From assembly GCA_964386915.1 (NCBI GenBank), contig CAYLUQ010000001.1, positions 130,124 to 194,123 on the forward strand: a DNA stretch of 64,000 nt, in the 5' to 3' direction. Positions 16,629 to 25,621 of the stretch are shown piece by piece; within the stretch, counting starts at the first letter, position 1; each line of letters starts with the position of its first letter. The position numbers were made by a program, and so were the translations under genes. Under the pieces are notes generated by a model. It searched no databases. It saw only the letters and a list, made by a program, of their open reading frames with translations, and had not been told where the DNA came from. This DNA comes from JADHMP01 sp964386915. GTDB lineage: Bacteria; Bacteroidota; Bacteroidia; Flavobacteriales; Flavobacteriaceae.

Positions 16629-19178
16629 TTAGAAGGGATAATTGATGCCGATGTTAAATACAGCCTTGCGGAGGCTAAAGTCCGTACCCCAACGATCGGC
16701 TACAGGGAGTGCAGGGTTATAGGTTTTAAGACCAGTGTCAAATCGAATCACAAAAAAGTCAAAATCATAGCGCAGGCCAAATCCAGTGCCAAGGGCTAGT
16801 TCAGCCAAATCTTGCCACCCTTCAAAACGCATGGCGGGGTCTTCAACGGCATCCCAAAGATTCCATATATTGCCTAAATCAGCAAATAAAGCACCATTTA
16901 ACTCAGCAATTAGGGGAAAACGATATTCAAAGTTGAAAGCTAACTTAAAATTAGCCTCGTTAAACTCATTGATGTTGCTGCTACTTCCAGGGCCTAACTT
17001 ATAGGCTTTCCATGCCCTGTTGTCGTTGGTTCCACCTGAAAAAAACGAGCGTGTGAAAGGAATATTATTGGCGTTTCCATAGGGAATGGCCACACCCCCA
17101 AAAAAGTGAAAAGCAATAATGCGTTGTCTTCCCACCCGCCAATGTTTGATATAGTCTAATTCTGTTTTAAAATATTGAGAGGGAGACACCCCATAGAGCG
17201 CAACACTTTCAGCGGTGAGTTCACCAGGGTTTTTTTGGAGTAATTTATTCAACAAACCCCCTACCCAATCAGTTTTCCATCGCAATTGATAAAAGGTTTC
17301 ATCAAAAATATTTTCTTGTGTATTGGTGTTAAAACTGAAGGAAGACCCCAAAATGAGGTTATTAGCCGTTAAACGATCCCATCTTTCTTGCACGCCATTC
17401 ACTGTTTGAAAGGCAGGACTATCAGCTCTCAAGGGGGTTTCTTCATTTAAAACAGCCTCCATAAAGGCATCTGTGCCTTCCGGAATGTTTAAATTATTGT
17501 CTCGATCTAACCAATCTTGTGGGAGAGCGAGCTCAGCCGCAATAGCATTTAGTCGATCGTATGAATTTCTGTAAACATTAAAATAGTTGGAAATGTTTTG
17601 GTTGTTGATAAATTCTAGATCAACAAGCTTAAAAGCAAACTGATTTTTGGTGTTGGGTTTCCAATCAAATTGATAAATACCTGTAAAAAATTGTTTGTCT
17701 AAACCGATGTTTTTTTGGTAGCTAGTTCCCACTATGAGGTTGGTTTGGGGATACATTCTTTTGGGGATAAGATCGCCTTTCACAAAGGGCAACACAATTC
17801 TGGGCATTGTGATCTTTGCGTCGGAACTAAATTCAAATAAATTAAAAAAGCGATCTTGATCTTGTGCAATATCTCTTGAAGCGCCCAGATTTGTTTTTAA
17901 TCCCAATTTTAAAAGCGTAGCTCTTTTAAATACATTTCGAATGCCCAAACCTCCTCCTAGTCCAATACCAAAATCTTGAATGTTGGAATGCGATAGGTCT
18001 ACATCAAAATCTAAGGAAAAGCGTTCTTTGGGGGTTAAAAAAACCAAAGCCTTTAAAGCAGAAGTGTCCTTTTCCATAGGGGAGTAGGTTATGCTGGGAT
18101 ATTTGAAATTTTTGAGATTGGTAAAGTAGCGATAGGTGGCTGTTCGTTCTTCTTCGCTGTAGGGTTCATTTTTTTGGATTAAAATTCCAGAGGTTAAGGC
18201 TTGTGGTTTGTAGTTTAGCTTTCCATCAGAAAAAATGGTATAGCCATTATATTCTAAAGAATCTGAAAACCGTTGAAATAAATTTCCTTCTTGCACATCG
18301 TTAACATAAAGGTCAATTTCTTTAACCTCTCTCATTCGATAGGGAATTGTTCTAAGGGAATCATTGATTCGGGTGGTAGGGTTTTTAATTTCTATGGTGA
18401 CCGGAATGGTGAGGTCTTTTCCTGTGCTGTCTATGGCTGCAATAAATTTCAGGCTGCTTTGCTGAAAATTATAGATTCCATTATTTCTAAAGAGCGAAAT
18501 GAGGCGTTCTCGTTCTCGATCAAAATTTTTCACCTCGAAAGGGGCTCCTTGTTCAATCCACTGATCCTTTACATTTTGCTCATAAATAGTTTTTATGGCA
18601 GCACTTTCACTCGCTAGGGTAATGGCATCAATCAGGTATTTTTCTTTGGGTTGAATGGCATAGACCAGGGCAATTTGATTGGCTTTGATTGGGATTTTTT
18701 CTGTAGTTACATCCACATCAAAATAGCCTAAGTTTTTATAATATTGTGTGATTCTTTTTACTGATCTATCTATGGCTAAACTGTCTTCCAACACTGGAGG
18801 TTCTCCCACTTTTTTAAGCCACTGATGAAATTTAATTACACTTTTTTCTAGAGCATAAACTTGTTTTTCTGAAAGCAGTTTATCAAGATGTTTTTTTCTC
18901 AGAGGTTTCTTTTGGAGCCAATTTTGAAATAACAATTCCGGATTAGGATGTGCTCTTTCATAGAGTCTTAAACGAAGGGGTACTCCCAAAAGACGTTGAT
19001 TGGGTTTTGTGGTGATAACCAAATTAACCGGATCGTTTTTGAGGGGGAGAGCATTGTGTAAAATTCTATTTTCAACTATCAATCGTTGGTTTCCTTCCCA
19101 TTTTCTATGCACCACGCAACCCGAAAGAAATAGGCTCAGACTAAAAAGAATGGTTAATTTTGCAAAGAAGTGATTCAA
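16629..19178 (-). CDS. tamL: TamL: lipoprotein-type BamA/TamA-family outer-membrane protein
   Basis: Outer-membrane 16-stranded barrel protein of the Omp85 superfamily, 849 aa. The N-terminus is a lipoprotein signal ending in the lipobox LSGC (Cys21), so the mature protein should carry a lipid anchor, the hallmark of the Bacteroidetes TamL variant. POTRA-like repeats (residues ~100-330, such as GYFDVDVTTEKI) lead to a C-terminal barrel with RSFFSGGTNDNRAWKAYKLGPG, an Omp85 motif, and a final strand ending in NIGINYPF. TamA-type proteins help insert outer-membrane proteins together with TamB, which is not in this window. Whether the symbol is formally correct needs orthology, since other Omp85 paralogues exist. 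Confidence 0.85.
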   Translation of the reverse strand: MNHFFAKLTILFSLSLFLSGCVVHRKWEGNQRLIVENRILHNALPLKNDPVNLVITTKPNQRLLGVPLRLRLYERAHPNPELLFQNWLQKKPLRKKHLDKLLSEKQVYALEKSVIKFHQWLKKVGEPPVLEDSLAIDRSVKRITQYYKNLGYFDVDVTTEKIPIKANQIALVYAIQPKEKYLIDAITLASESAAIKTIYEQNVKDQWIEQGAPFEVKNFDRERERLISLFRNNGIYNFQQSSLKFIAAIDSTGKDLTIPVTIEIKNPTTRINDSLRTIPYRMREVKEIDLYVNDVQEGNLFQRFSDSLEYNGYTIFSDGKLNYKPQALTSGILIQKNEPYSEEERTATYRYFTNLKNFKYPSITYSPMEKDTSALKALVFLTPKERFSLDFDVDLSHSNIQDFGIGLGGGLGIRNVFKRATLLKLGLKTNLGASRDIAQDQDRFFNLFEFSSDAKITMPRIVLPFVKGDLIPKRMYPQTNLIVGTSYQKNIGLDKQFFTGIYQFDWKPNTKNQFAFKLVDLEFINNQNISNYFNVYRNSYDRLNAIAAELALPQDWLDRDNNLNIPEGTDAFMEAVLNEETPLRADSPAFQTVNGVQERWDRLTANNLILGSSFSFNTNTQENIFDETFYQLRWKTDWVGGLLNKLLQKNPGELTAESVALYGVSPSQYFKTELDYIKHWRVGRQRIIAFHFFGGVAIPYGNANNIPFTRSFFSGGTNDNRAWKAYKLGPGSSSNINEFNEANFKLAFNFEYRFPLIAELNGALFADLGNIWNLWDAVEDPAMRFEGWQDLAELALGTGFGLRYDFDFFVIRFDTGLKTYNPALPVADRWGTDFSLRKAVFNIGINYPF

Positions 19179-19196
19179 CGTATGGAAGATTTACTT

Positions 19197-19204
19197 CAAA
19201 AATA
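19197..19204 (-). promoter_or_regulatory. Candidate -7 element for tamL
   Basis: The minus strand reads TATTTTTG in the 36-bp divergent gap before tamL and the RNA methyltransferase gene, giving a short leader. No clear -33 TTG. Confidence 0.35.
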
Positions 19205-19214
19205 ATCCTTTTTT

Positions 19215-19931
19215 ATGCTCTCTAACAAGCTACGCAAACAAATCCAACAACTTAATCGTAAAAAATACCGCCAACAATGGGGGCTTTTTGTTGCAGAGGG
19301 AGAAAAAGTGGTGCAAGATTTACTTGCCGCTCACTATGTGCCGGTCCATTTACTTGCCACCAAGCCCTATGAAAATTTGGAGACCATTTCAATCTCCAAC
19401 GCACAAATGAGGTCTATTTCCCATTTTGCTACACCAAGTCCACTTTTGGGCGTGTTTGAACTCCCGCAAACGGCAATAAAAACTCCAACTTCCTTTCATT
19501 TGGTATTAGATCAAATTAAAGACCCCGGCAATTTGGGCACGCTCATTAGGCTTTCCGATTGGTATGGTCTTAACGATTTGGTATGCAGTTTGGATAGTGT
19601 TGATTGCTATAATCCCAAAGTAGTGCAGGCCAGTATGGGTTCAATTGCACGGGTGCAGATACACTATTGTTCTTTAGAAAACCACTTAAAGTCCTTGGCA
19701 GGGCCAATTTATTTTGCCGATTTAAACGGAGCCTCTCTCTATGCGCAGCCCTTGCAGACCAAAGGAGCTTTGGTTTTAGGTAGTGAATCTCACGGCATAT
19801 CTCCAGCGCTCTATGAGGTGGCTCATCAGGCTTTGACCATTTCCAAACAAAATAAAAATAAAGCTTGTGTGGAAAGTCTCAATGTGGCAGTTGCCGGAGC
19901 TATTTTTCTACACGAATTTTTTAGACCCTAG
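19215..19931 (+). CDS. SpoU/TrmH-family RNA 2'-O-methyltransferase
   Basis: SPOUT-fold enzyme, 238 aa, that should methylate a ribose in rRNA or tRNA with SAM. The N-terminal substrate-binding part (KKYRQQWGLFVAEGEKVV) precedes the SpoU domain with motif 1 LDQIKDPGNLGTLIR, motif 2 ALVLGSESHGIS and motif 3 ESLNVAVAGAIFLHE, which form the knotted cofactor site. Target base cannot be told from sequence; a second SpoU enzyme (rlmB type) lies at 25622. It converges with porT, leaving a single base between stops. Confidence 0.93.
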   Translation: MLSNKLRKQIQQLNRKKYRQQWGLFVAEGEKVVQDLLAAHYVPVHLLATKPYENLETISISNAQMRSISHFATPSPLLGVFELPQTAIKTPTSFHLVLDQIKDPGNLGTLIRLSDWYGLNDLVCSLDSVDCYNPKVVQASMGSIARVQIHYCSLENHLKSLAGPIYFADLNGASLYAQPLQTKGALVLGSESHGISPALYEVAHQALTISKQNKNKACVESLNVAVAGAIFLHEFFRP

Positions 19932-19932
19932 G

Positions 19933-20682
19933 CTATTCAAAGGTGAGGTTGATGGCAAAACCTCTACTCAACATTTTGGTTATTTTACCGGTCCAAGGGC
20001 TATTGGGATCTTCATCGGGTAGTATTTCATTTTGAAGAGAAAAAATTCCCCTTATAGACGGAGAAAATTTAAAGTAGACTAAATAGAAATCGAAGCCTAA
20101 TCCTAATTCATAATTTAGGTTTTGTGTGGTTGTTCGAAAAACATTGCTACGGTTGTCGTCTCGATTTTTGGCGTTGCTAGACAAGTTAAAATCGGTAGAA
20201 ATACCCGTGAGTAAAAAAGGCCTATAATTATTTATGCGTCTCACATTGATTTTTAACATTAAAGGCAAATGAATAAAGGTAGATTTGAGCTCTCTTATCT
20301 GATCGCTCTCTTTTTCAAACTCTGAAAAGGGGGGATAGATTAAGTCTCTTTGCGAATAATAGAGCCCTGGTTCCAATCTTAAATTAAAAAATTCGTTGAG
20401 GCGCAAATCTCCAATTAAGCCTACATTAAATCCGGCTTTAGTTTCTACGGCAATGTCTTTATAGTTGAGGTCGGTATAATATTCTGGTATATATTCAAAT
20501 TTAAAATCATATTGATTGGTACCTAAAAAATAGCCGTAGTGCACTGTTCTTTTGTCAAAATTTGGCAAATTGATAACACGTTCTCTCAGGGTAGGATATT
20601 GGCCAAAGCTCAAAAACAGCCCTCCTAAAAGCGCAAAGAAAAAAGAATAGTTACGGTTTATATGCACAATAAATGGAAGCAA
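19933..20682 (-). CDS. porT: PorT-family outer-membrane protein of type IX secretion
   Basis: Predicted beta-barrel protein, 249 aa, similar to PorT/SprT, needed for type IX secretion and gliding in Bacteroidetes. A hydrophobic signal (FFFALLGGLFLSFG) precedes a barrel with amphipathic strands such as FNVGLIGDLRLNEFFNLRLEP and LLTGISTDFNLSSNAK, quoted in part. The ATG at 20682 overlaps the ubiE end by 32 bp; a GTG at 20667 is an alternative start. Position directly after ubiE/menG is a usual flavobacterial arrangement in my recollection and supports PorT over other small barrels. Other secretion genes are elsewhere. Confidence 0.82.
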   Translation of the reverse strand: MLPFIVHINRNYSFFFALLGGLFLSFGQYPTLRERVINLPNFDKRTVHYGYFLGTNQYDFKFEYIPEYYTDLNYKDIAVETKAGFNVGLIGDLRLNEFFNLRLEPGLYYSQRDLIYPPFSEFEKESDQIRELKSTFIHLPLMLKINVRRINNYRPFLLTGISTDFNLSSNAKNRDDNRSNVFRTTTQNLNYELGLGFDFYLVYFKFSPSIRGIFSLQNEILPDEDPNSPWTGKITKMLSRGFAINLTFE

Positions 20683-21382
20683 CCCCTAGGGTTTGTGGAT
20701 TGTCTTCAATATCTATAAACCCATTTTTTCCCAAAATATTGTTGAAGGCTTGTCCACATGGAAATGCTGCTGCAGAATCAGACAAATAACGATAGGCAGA
20801 ACCATCTTTGGCCAAGAGCTTTCCAAATAGCGGCAAAAGGGTTTGGGTGTAGCGTTCATAACCCCAACGGAGCACTTTGTTTTGAGGAACAGCGGTTTCT
20901 AAAATGACTAAAATTCCCTGGGGCTTTAAGACACGCCAAATTTCTTGTAATCCTCGGTCAAGATTTTCAAAATTACGCACCCCAAAGGCAACGGTTACCG
21001 CTTCAAAAGACTGATCTTCAAAGGGAAGGTTTTCAGAGTCACCCAATTGCAAATCAATTTTATCGGATAATTTTTTCTGTTTTATTTTTTCTTCCCCCAC
21101 GGCAAGCATATTAGGCGCAATATCGAGTCCAATAATTTGATTTGCTTTAGTTGCAGTTAGGGCAATGGCCAAATCGGCTGTTCCGGTTGCAATGTCTAAT
21201 ATCTTTTCTGGATTTTGGCGCCCCACTTTTTGGACCACGCGCTTTCTCCATTGCAAATCAATACCCAGCGTAATGATTCTGTTTAGCCCGTCATAATGAT
21301 CTGCAATATGATCAAACATTTGTGTGACCTGCTCCTTTTTAGAGCTGTCTTGGTCTTGAAATGGTTTGAGATTTTTGTGCAT
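20651..21382 (-). CDS. ubiE: Demethylmenaquinone methyltransferase
   Basis: Class I SAM-dependent C-methyltransferase for the last step of menaquinone synthesis (MenG); flavobacteria use menaquinone, so the ubiquinone role is unlikely. Motif I is LDIATGTADLAIAL, followed by GLDIAPNML, VTVAFGVRNFENL and the C-terminal FGKLLAKDGSAYRYLSDS, all typical. The frame is open from 21427, but ATG at 21382 (MHKNLKPFQDQDSS) is the likely start because it gives the normal N-terminus and leaves room for a TATCTTTG promoter element just upstream. Length then is 243 aa. Overlaps porT. Confidence 0.94.
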   Translation of the reverse strand: MHKNLKPFQDQDSSKKEQVTQMFDHIADHYDGLNRIITLGIDLQWRKRVVQKVGRQNPEKILDIATGTADLAIALTATKANQIIGLDIAPNMLAVGEEKIKQKKLSDKIDLQLGDSENLPFEDQSFEAVTVAFGVRNFENLDRGLQEIWRVLKPQGILVILETAVPQNKVLRWGYERYTQTLLPLFGKLLAKDGSAYRYLSDSAAAFPCGQAFNNILGKNGFIDIEDNPQTLGVASIYCAYKP

Positions 21383-21390
21383 GATGGCGG

Positions 21391-21398
21391 CAAAGATA
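21391..21398 (-). promoter_or_regulatory. Candidate -7 element for ubiE-porT
   Basis: The minus strand reads TATCTTTG (TAnnTTTG), 9 bp before the chosen ubiE start, giving an almost leaderless message. A TTTG lies 15 bases upstream of it, slightly shorter than the usual spacer. Confidence 0.5.
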
Positions 21399-21452
21399 CG
21401 GAATTCTAAATGCCAAAAAAGACTCAAAAGCTAGGAGGGAGGGTTAAATTTG

Positions 21453-21460
21453 TATATTTG
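21453..21460 (+). promoter_or_regulatory. Candidate -7 element for trkA
   Basis: TATATTTG matches TAnnTTTG 20 bp before ATG at 21480, which supports that ATG over the in-frame earlier ATG at 21450. No clear -33 TTG in the short divergent spacer. Confidence 0.4.
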
Positions 21461-21479
21461 TACTGTTTTTTCACTCTCT

Positions 21480-22829
21480 ATGAAAATTGTTATTGCCGGT
21501 GGTGGTGAAGTTGGTTTTCATTTGGCTAAACTGCTTTCCTTCGAGTCTTTAGACATCACCTTGATTGATATTGACAAAGAGCGTTTAAATTATGCTGAAT
21601 CTCATTTAGACATAAAAACCCTCCGCGGAAATGCTTTGTCCATTTCAATGCTAAAAGAAGCCCTAGTGGCAGAAGCGGAGCTGTTTATTGCTGTTACATC
21701 TCAAGAAGCTTGCAACATTACCCTAGCCGGATTAGCCAAGCAAATGGGGGCAGCACGCACCATTGCACGCATTTCCAACTTAGAATTTCGTCAACTTAAT
21801 GAAGGAGTCGATTTTAAAGCTTTAGGTGTAGATGAATTGATTTCTCCTGAAGAGTTAGCCGCGCTAGAAATTCAGCAATTATTGGATCAATCGGCTTTTA
21901 CCAATAGCTACGAATTTGAATCTGGAGCTCTTACCCTAATTGGGACTACCCTAGAAGCCAGTGTTCCTTTTGTGGGTAAATCAGTTAAAGAAGCAGCTGC
22001 ACTCTTTTCAGATGTGCATTTTATGCCCATTGCTGTTCAACGAAAAGGCACCCAGTTTACCATGATCCCAAGAGGAGATACTTGTTTTGAAGCTGGTGAT
22101 ACGACTTTTTTCATTACCCTTAAAGAAGGAGTAGAAGAACTCTACAAACTCACCGGAAAAAGTAAAACGCCTATCCATAGGGTAATGATTTTAGGGGGTG
22201 GTAAAATAGGCATTAATGCAGCTAAAGAACTCGCTGAAAAAAAGGTGAAAGTAACCATAATTGAAAAACAAAAAAGCAAAGCCTTTAGCATTGCAGAAGA
22301 TTTGCCTAATGCTATGGTGATTCACGGCGATGGTTGCAATGTAGAACTTCTAGAAGAAGAAGATCTTGCCCAAATGGATGCTTTTATATCGGTAACGGGC
22401 AACTCTGAAACCAATATTATGGCCTGCTTAATGGCCAAAACCAAGCAAGTCAAAAAAACCATCGCTTTGGTGGAAAACATGGACTATTTTGAATTGTCGC
22501 AATCTATTGGTATTGATACCCTTATCAATAAAAAACTACTCACCGCAAATACCATCTTTAGATATATCCGAAGGGGAGATGTAGTAGATATGACCACGCT
22601 GAACAATCTAAACGTTGAAATTTTAGAATTCGAAGTACATGAAAATTCTAAGGTTGCCGGTTATAAAATACGCGATTTAGAATTTCCAAGAACAGCCATC
22701 ATAGGTGGGGTCATTCGGGAAGGGAAAGGTATAATTGCACTGGGAGATTATCAAATCAAACCTGGAGATCGCCTAGTGGTTTCTTGTTTGCCTAAGGCTA
22801 TAAAGCGAATTGAGAGTTTGTTTTTATAA
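21480..22829 (+). CDS. trkA: Potassium uptake regulatory protein TrkA
   Basis: Cytoplasmic, NAD-binding gating subunit of the Trk potassium uptake system. It holds two tandem RCK units: the first opens with MKIVIAGGGEVGFHLAKLL and ends about residue 220, the second opens with RVMILGGGKIGINAAKEL. Each has a Rossmann N domain and a smaller C domain, as in E. coli TrkA. The ATG at 21480 is chosen because it begins at the first strand; the frame is open from 21450 but the extra ten residues are non-homologous. The length is 449 aa. It is followed by trkH after 6 bp, so they form an operon. Confidence 0.96.
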   Translation: MKIVIAGGGEVGFHLAKLLSFESLDITLIDIDKERLNYAESHLDIKTLRGNALSISMLKEALVAEAELFIAVTSQEACNITLAGLAKQMGAARTIARISNLEFRQLNEGVDFKALGVDELISPEELAALEIQQLLDQSAFTNSYEFESGALTLIGTTLEASVPFVGKSVKEAAALFSDVHFMPIAVQRKGTQFTMIPRGDTCFEAGDTTFFITLKEGVEELYKLTGKSKTPIHRVMILGGGKIGINAAKELAEKKVKVTIIEKQKSKAFSIAEDLPNAMVIHGDGCNVELLEEEDLAQMDAFISVTGNSETNIMACLMAKTKQVKKTIALVENMDYFELSQSIGIDTLINKKLLTANTIFRYIRRGDVVDMTTLNNLNVEILEFEVHENSKVAGYKIRDLEFPRTAIIGGVIREGKGIIALGDYQIKPGDRLVVSCLPKAIKRIESLFL

Positions 22830-22835
22830 ATCAAT

Positions 22836-24332
22836 ATGCAAAACATAAATCTTCGCATTGTTGTTTTTTTGATGGGCATACTATTGTTATTCAATGGTGC
22901 TTTTATGCTACTTGCCGCATTGGTGAGCTATGTCTATCAAGATGGTGTGGGGCTTGAGATTACTGTTTCTGCTTTTTCAGTTTTGTCTGTGGGGGCCCTT
23001 GCAATATTAGTTTTTCGAAAACACGATTCCAAAATTCAGAAGCGTGAAGGTTATCTCATTGTTACATTAGGCTGGTTTTTAATGGCTCTTTCCGGACTTT
23101 TACCCTATTGGATTTCAGGGGCCATACCTAGCTTTTCCGCTAGTTTTTTTGAAACCATGTCGGGCTATACCACTACGGGAGCCACTATTTTAAGCGATAT
23201 TGAAAGCATGCCCAAAAGTTTGTTGTTTTGGCGCAGCATGACCCATTGGATTGGGGGTATGGGAATTATAGTGTTGGCGATTGCCATTTTACCCTTTTTA
23301 GGTATTGGAGGATTTCAATTATTTACAGCCGAGGTTCCTGGATTGAGTAGTGACAAATTACACCCAAAAATAGCCGATACAGCCAAACGTCTATGGCTTA
23401 TTTATTTGGGATTGACCCTAATTGAAACCTTGTTGCTCACCCTGGCAGGAATGTCTTTTTTTGATGCGCTCAATCATGCCATGAGCACACTGTCAACCGG
23501 TGGGTTTTCTACCAAAAATGAAAGCATTGCCTTTTGGAACGGCCAGCCCCTCATTCAATATATTATCATCCTCTTTATGTTTTTGGCGGGCACCAATTTT
23601 GTGTTAAGCTATTTTGCTATTAAAGGCAAAATCAGTAAAGTATTACAAGATGATGAATTTAAATGGTATTCCTTTTTTATCATATTCTTCAGTATTGTTG
23701 TGGCCGTATTAATTTACTTTTTTGCCGATTTTACCCAAAGCACGCTTAGTCACCCACAATTATTGGGCAAAGTTGAAAGTGTTTTTAGGCATGGTCTTTT
23801 TCAAGTGATTGCCCTAATTACTACCACCGGTTTTGTAACGGCAGATTATACACTTTGGATGCCTTTTCTCACCATTGTATTTTTTGGATTGATGTTTTTG
23901 GGTGGGTCTTCAGGTTCAACTGCTGGCGGAGTGAAAGTGGTTCGTCATCTCTTGATGATTAGGGGTGGTTTTTTAGAATTTAAAAGAGCGCTTCATCCCA
24001 ATGCCATTCTTCAGGCTCGCTACAATAAAAAGATTGTAGACGAAACCATTTCCTACAATATTTTAGGGTTCTTTATACTCTACTTATTGAGTTTTATTAT
24101 TGGAGCTTTGGGTTTTGGATTGATGGGAATTGATTTTGAATCGGCGGTTGGGGTAGCAGCCTCCACCTTAGGTAATGTGGGCCCTGCTTTAGGCATTTTT
24201 GGCCCTACCGATAATTATGAAGCCCTTTCTCAAGTTGGCCAATGGTGGGCTAGTTTTCTCATGTTGCTAGGGCGTTTGGAGCTTTTTACGGTTTTGATCT
24301 TGTTCACGCCCTTCTTTTGGAAAAACACCTAA
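22836..24332 (+). CDS. trkH: Trk-type potassium transporter membrane subunit
   Basis: Integral membrane K+ channel-like transporter, 498 aa, of the TrkH/KtrB superfamily. The four pore loops can be found: SGYTTTGATILSD, STLSTGGFSTKN, TTTGFVTADYTLW and STLGNVGPALGIFG, each with the selectivity Gly. About ten membrane helices are visible. It works with the TrkA gene just before it; potassium uptake here would serve osmotic adjustment in sea water. Its stop overlaps that of convergent rarA as CTAA. Confidence 0.96.
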   Translation: MQNINLRIVVFLMGILLLFNGAFMLLAALVSYVYQDGVGLEITVSAFSVLSVGALAILVFRKHDSKIQKREGYLIVTLGWFLMALSGLLPYWISGAIPSFSASFFETMSGYTTTGATILSDIESMPKSLLFWRSMTHWIGGMGIIVLAIAILPFLGIGGFQLFTAEVPGLSSDKLHPKIADTAKRLWLIYLGLTLIETLLLTLAGMSFFDALNHAMSTLSTGGFSTKNESIAFWNGQPLIQYIIILFMFLAGTNFVLSYFAIKGKISKVLQDDEFKWYSFFIIFFSIVVAVLIYFFADFTQSTLSHPQLLGKVESVFRHGLFQVIALITTTGFVTADYTLWMPFLTIVFFGLMFLGGSSGSTAGGVKVVRHLLMIRGGFLEFKRALHPNAILQARYNKKIVDETISYNILGFFILYLLSFIIGALGFGLMGIDFESAVGVAASTLGNVGPALGIFGPTDNYEALSQVGQWWASFLMLLGRLELFTVLILFTPFFWKNT

Positions 24333-25606
24333 TAGTCATATTTATCCTTCCAACGTTCTTTTAAAAAAGACCTTATGGACTTTTCTTTAGCATTTTCTCC
24401 CGGCACATAAAAAGTTGTGCCAGCAACATCAGGAGGCATAAATTCTTGTTCAGCAAAATTATTGGGATAGTCATGCGCATAAAGATAGCCATCTCCATAT
24501 CCCATGGACTGCATCAATTCAGTTGGGGCATTTCTAAGGTGTAGGGGCACATTGAGGTTGCCCGTTTCGGTTACTTTTTTTTGAGCTTCTTGAATAGCCA
24601 CATAAGCCGCATTGCTTTTGGGAGAACTCGCTAAATAGAGGGCACACTGACTCAGTAGAATACGAGCTTCTGGATAGCCAACAGCATGCACCGCTTGAAA
24701 TGTATTGTTGGCAAGCACAAGGGCAGTGGGATTGGCATTTCCAATGTCTTCTGAAGCTAGAATGAGCATTCTGCGGGCAATAAATTCTGGAGTTTCACCA
24801 CCCCCAATCATTCGAGCTAACCAATAAACTGAAGCGTTGGGGTCACTTCCGCGAATTGATTTGATAAATGCTGAAATTATATCGTAATGAAATTCCCCTT
24901 TTTTATCGAATAAAAGGGGGTTGCTTTGCACGCTTTTATAGACTAATTCATCTGTAATTTTTAATCCCTTTTCAGCATTAGATTGTACCACTAGTTCTAA
25001 AATAGACAGCATTTTTCTGGCATCTCCCCCCGAAAGTTCGAGCAAAGCAGCAGTTTCTGCAACTACCACTTTTTGTTGTTTTAACAAAACGTCATGGGCT
25101 TCGGCTTCTTTGACAATTTGCAAGAGGGCATCTTCTTGAAGGGGAAACAAGCTATATACTTGGCAACGGGAGAGTAGGGCGTTGATAACCTCAAAGCTTG
25201 GGTTTTCTGTGGTGGCGCCAATGAGTGTAATAATCCCTTTTTCAACAGCTCCTAAAAGTGCATCTTGCTGTGATTTACTAAACCGATGAATTTCGTCAAT
25301 AAATAATATTGGGGTCTTTTGTTCAAAAAGGCTTCCTTTTTGATCGGCTTTTTGAATAACCTCTCGCACTTCTTTGACCCCGGCATTGATCGCCGAAAGT
25401 TGAAAAAAAGGGCGGTCTTTTTCTTGGGCAAGCAGTTGGGCTAAAGTTGTTTTTCCGGTGCCTGGAGGCCCCCACAAGATAAGGGAGGGCAAAAGGCCTT
25501 GTCCAATCATTTTAGAAAGGGCTCCCTCTTTTCCTACTAAATGATCTTGCCCATAATATTGAGCAAGAGTTTGAGGGCGCATCCGTTCTGCCAATGGAAT
25601 GTTCAT
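24329..25606 (-). CDS. rarA: Replication-associated recombination protein RarA/MgsA
   Basis: AAA+ ATPase that acts at stalled replication forks, 425 aa. The N-terminus PLAERMRPQTLAQYYGQDHL is typical; Walker A is GPPGTGKTTLAQ, Walker B ILFIDEIHRFSKSQQDALL (part), sensor 1 IGATTENPSFEV. The C-terminal MgsA tetramerisation domain includes RRMLILASEDIGNANP and ends near FLKERWKDKY. The short clamp-loader-like architecture fits. The gene lies 15 bp downstream of rlmB in the same direction. Confidence 0.96.
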   Translation of the reverse strand: MNIPLAERMRPQTLAQYYGQDHLVGKEGALSKMIGQGLLPSLILWGPPGTGKTTLAQLLAQEKDRPFFQLSAINAGVKEVREVIQKADQKGSLFEQKTPILFIDEIHRFSKSQQDALLGAVEKGIITLIGATTENPSFEVINALLSRCQVYSLFPLQEDALLQIVKEAEAHDVLLKQQKVVVAETAALLELSGGDARKMLSILELVVQSNAEKGLKITDELVYKSVQSNPLLFDKKGEFHYDIISAFIKSIRGSDPNASVYWLARMIGGGETPEFIARRMLILASEDIGNANPTALVLANNTFQAVHAVGYPEARILLSQCALYLASSPKSNAAYVAIQEAQKKVTETGNLNVPLHLRNAPTELMQSMGYGDGYLYAHDYPNNFAEQEFMPPDVAGTTFYVPGENAKEKSIRSFLKERWKDKYDY

Positions 25607-25621
25607 GGCCTAAAGATAGTA

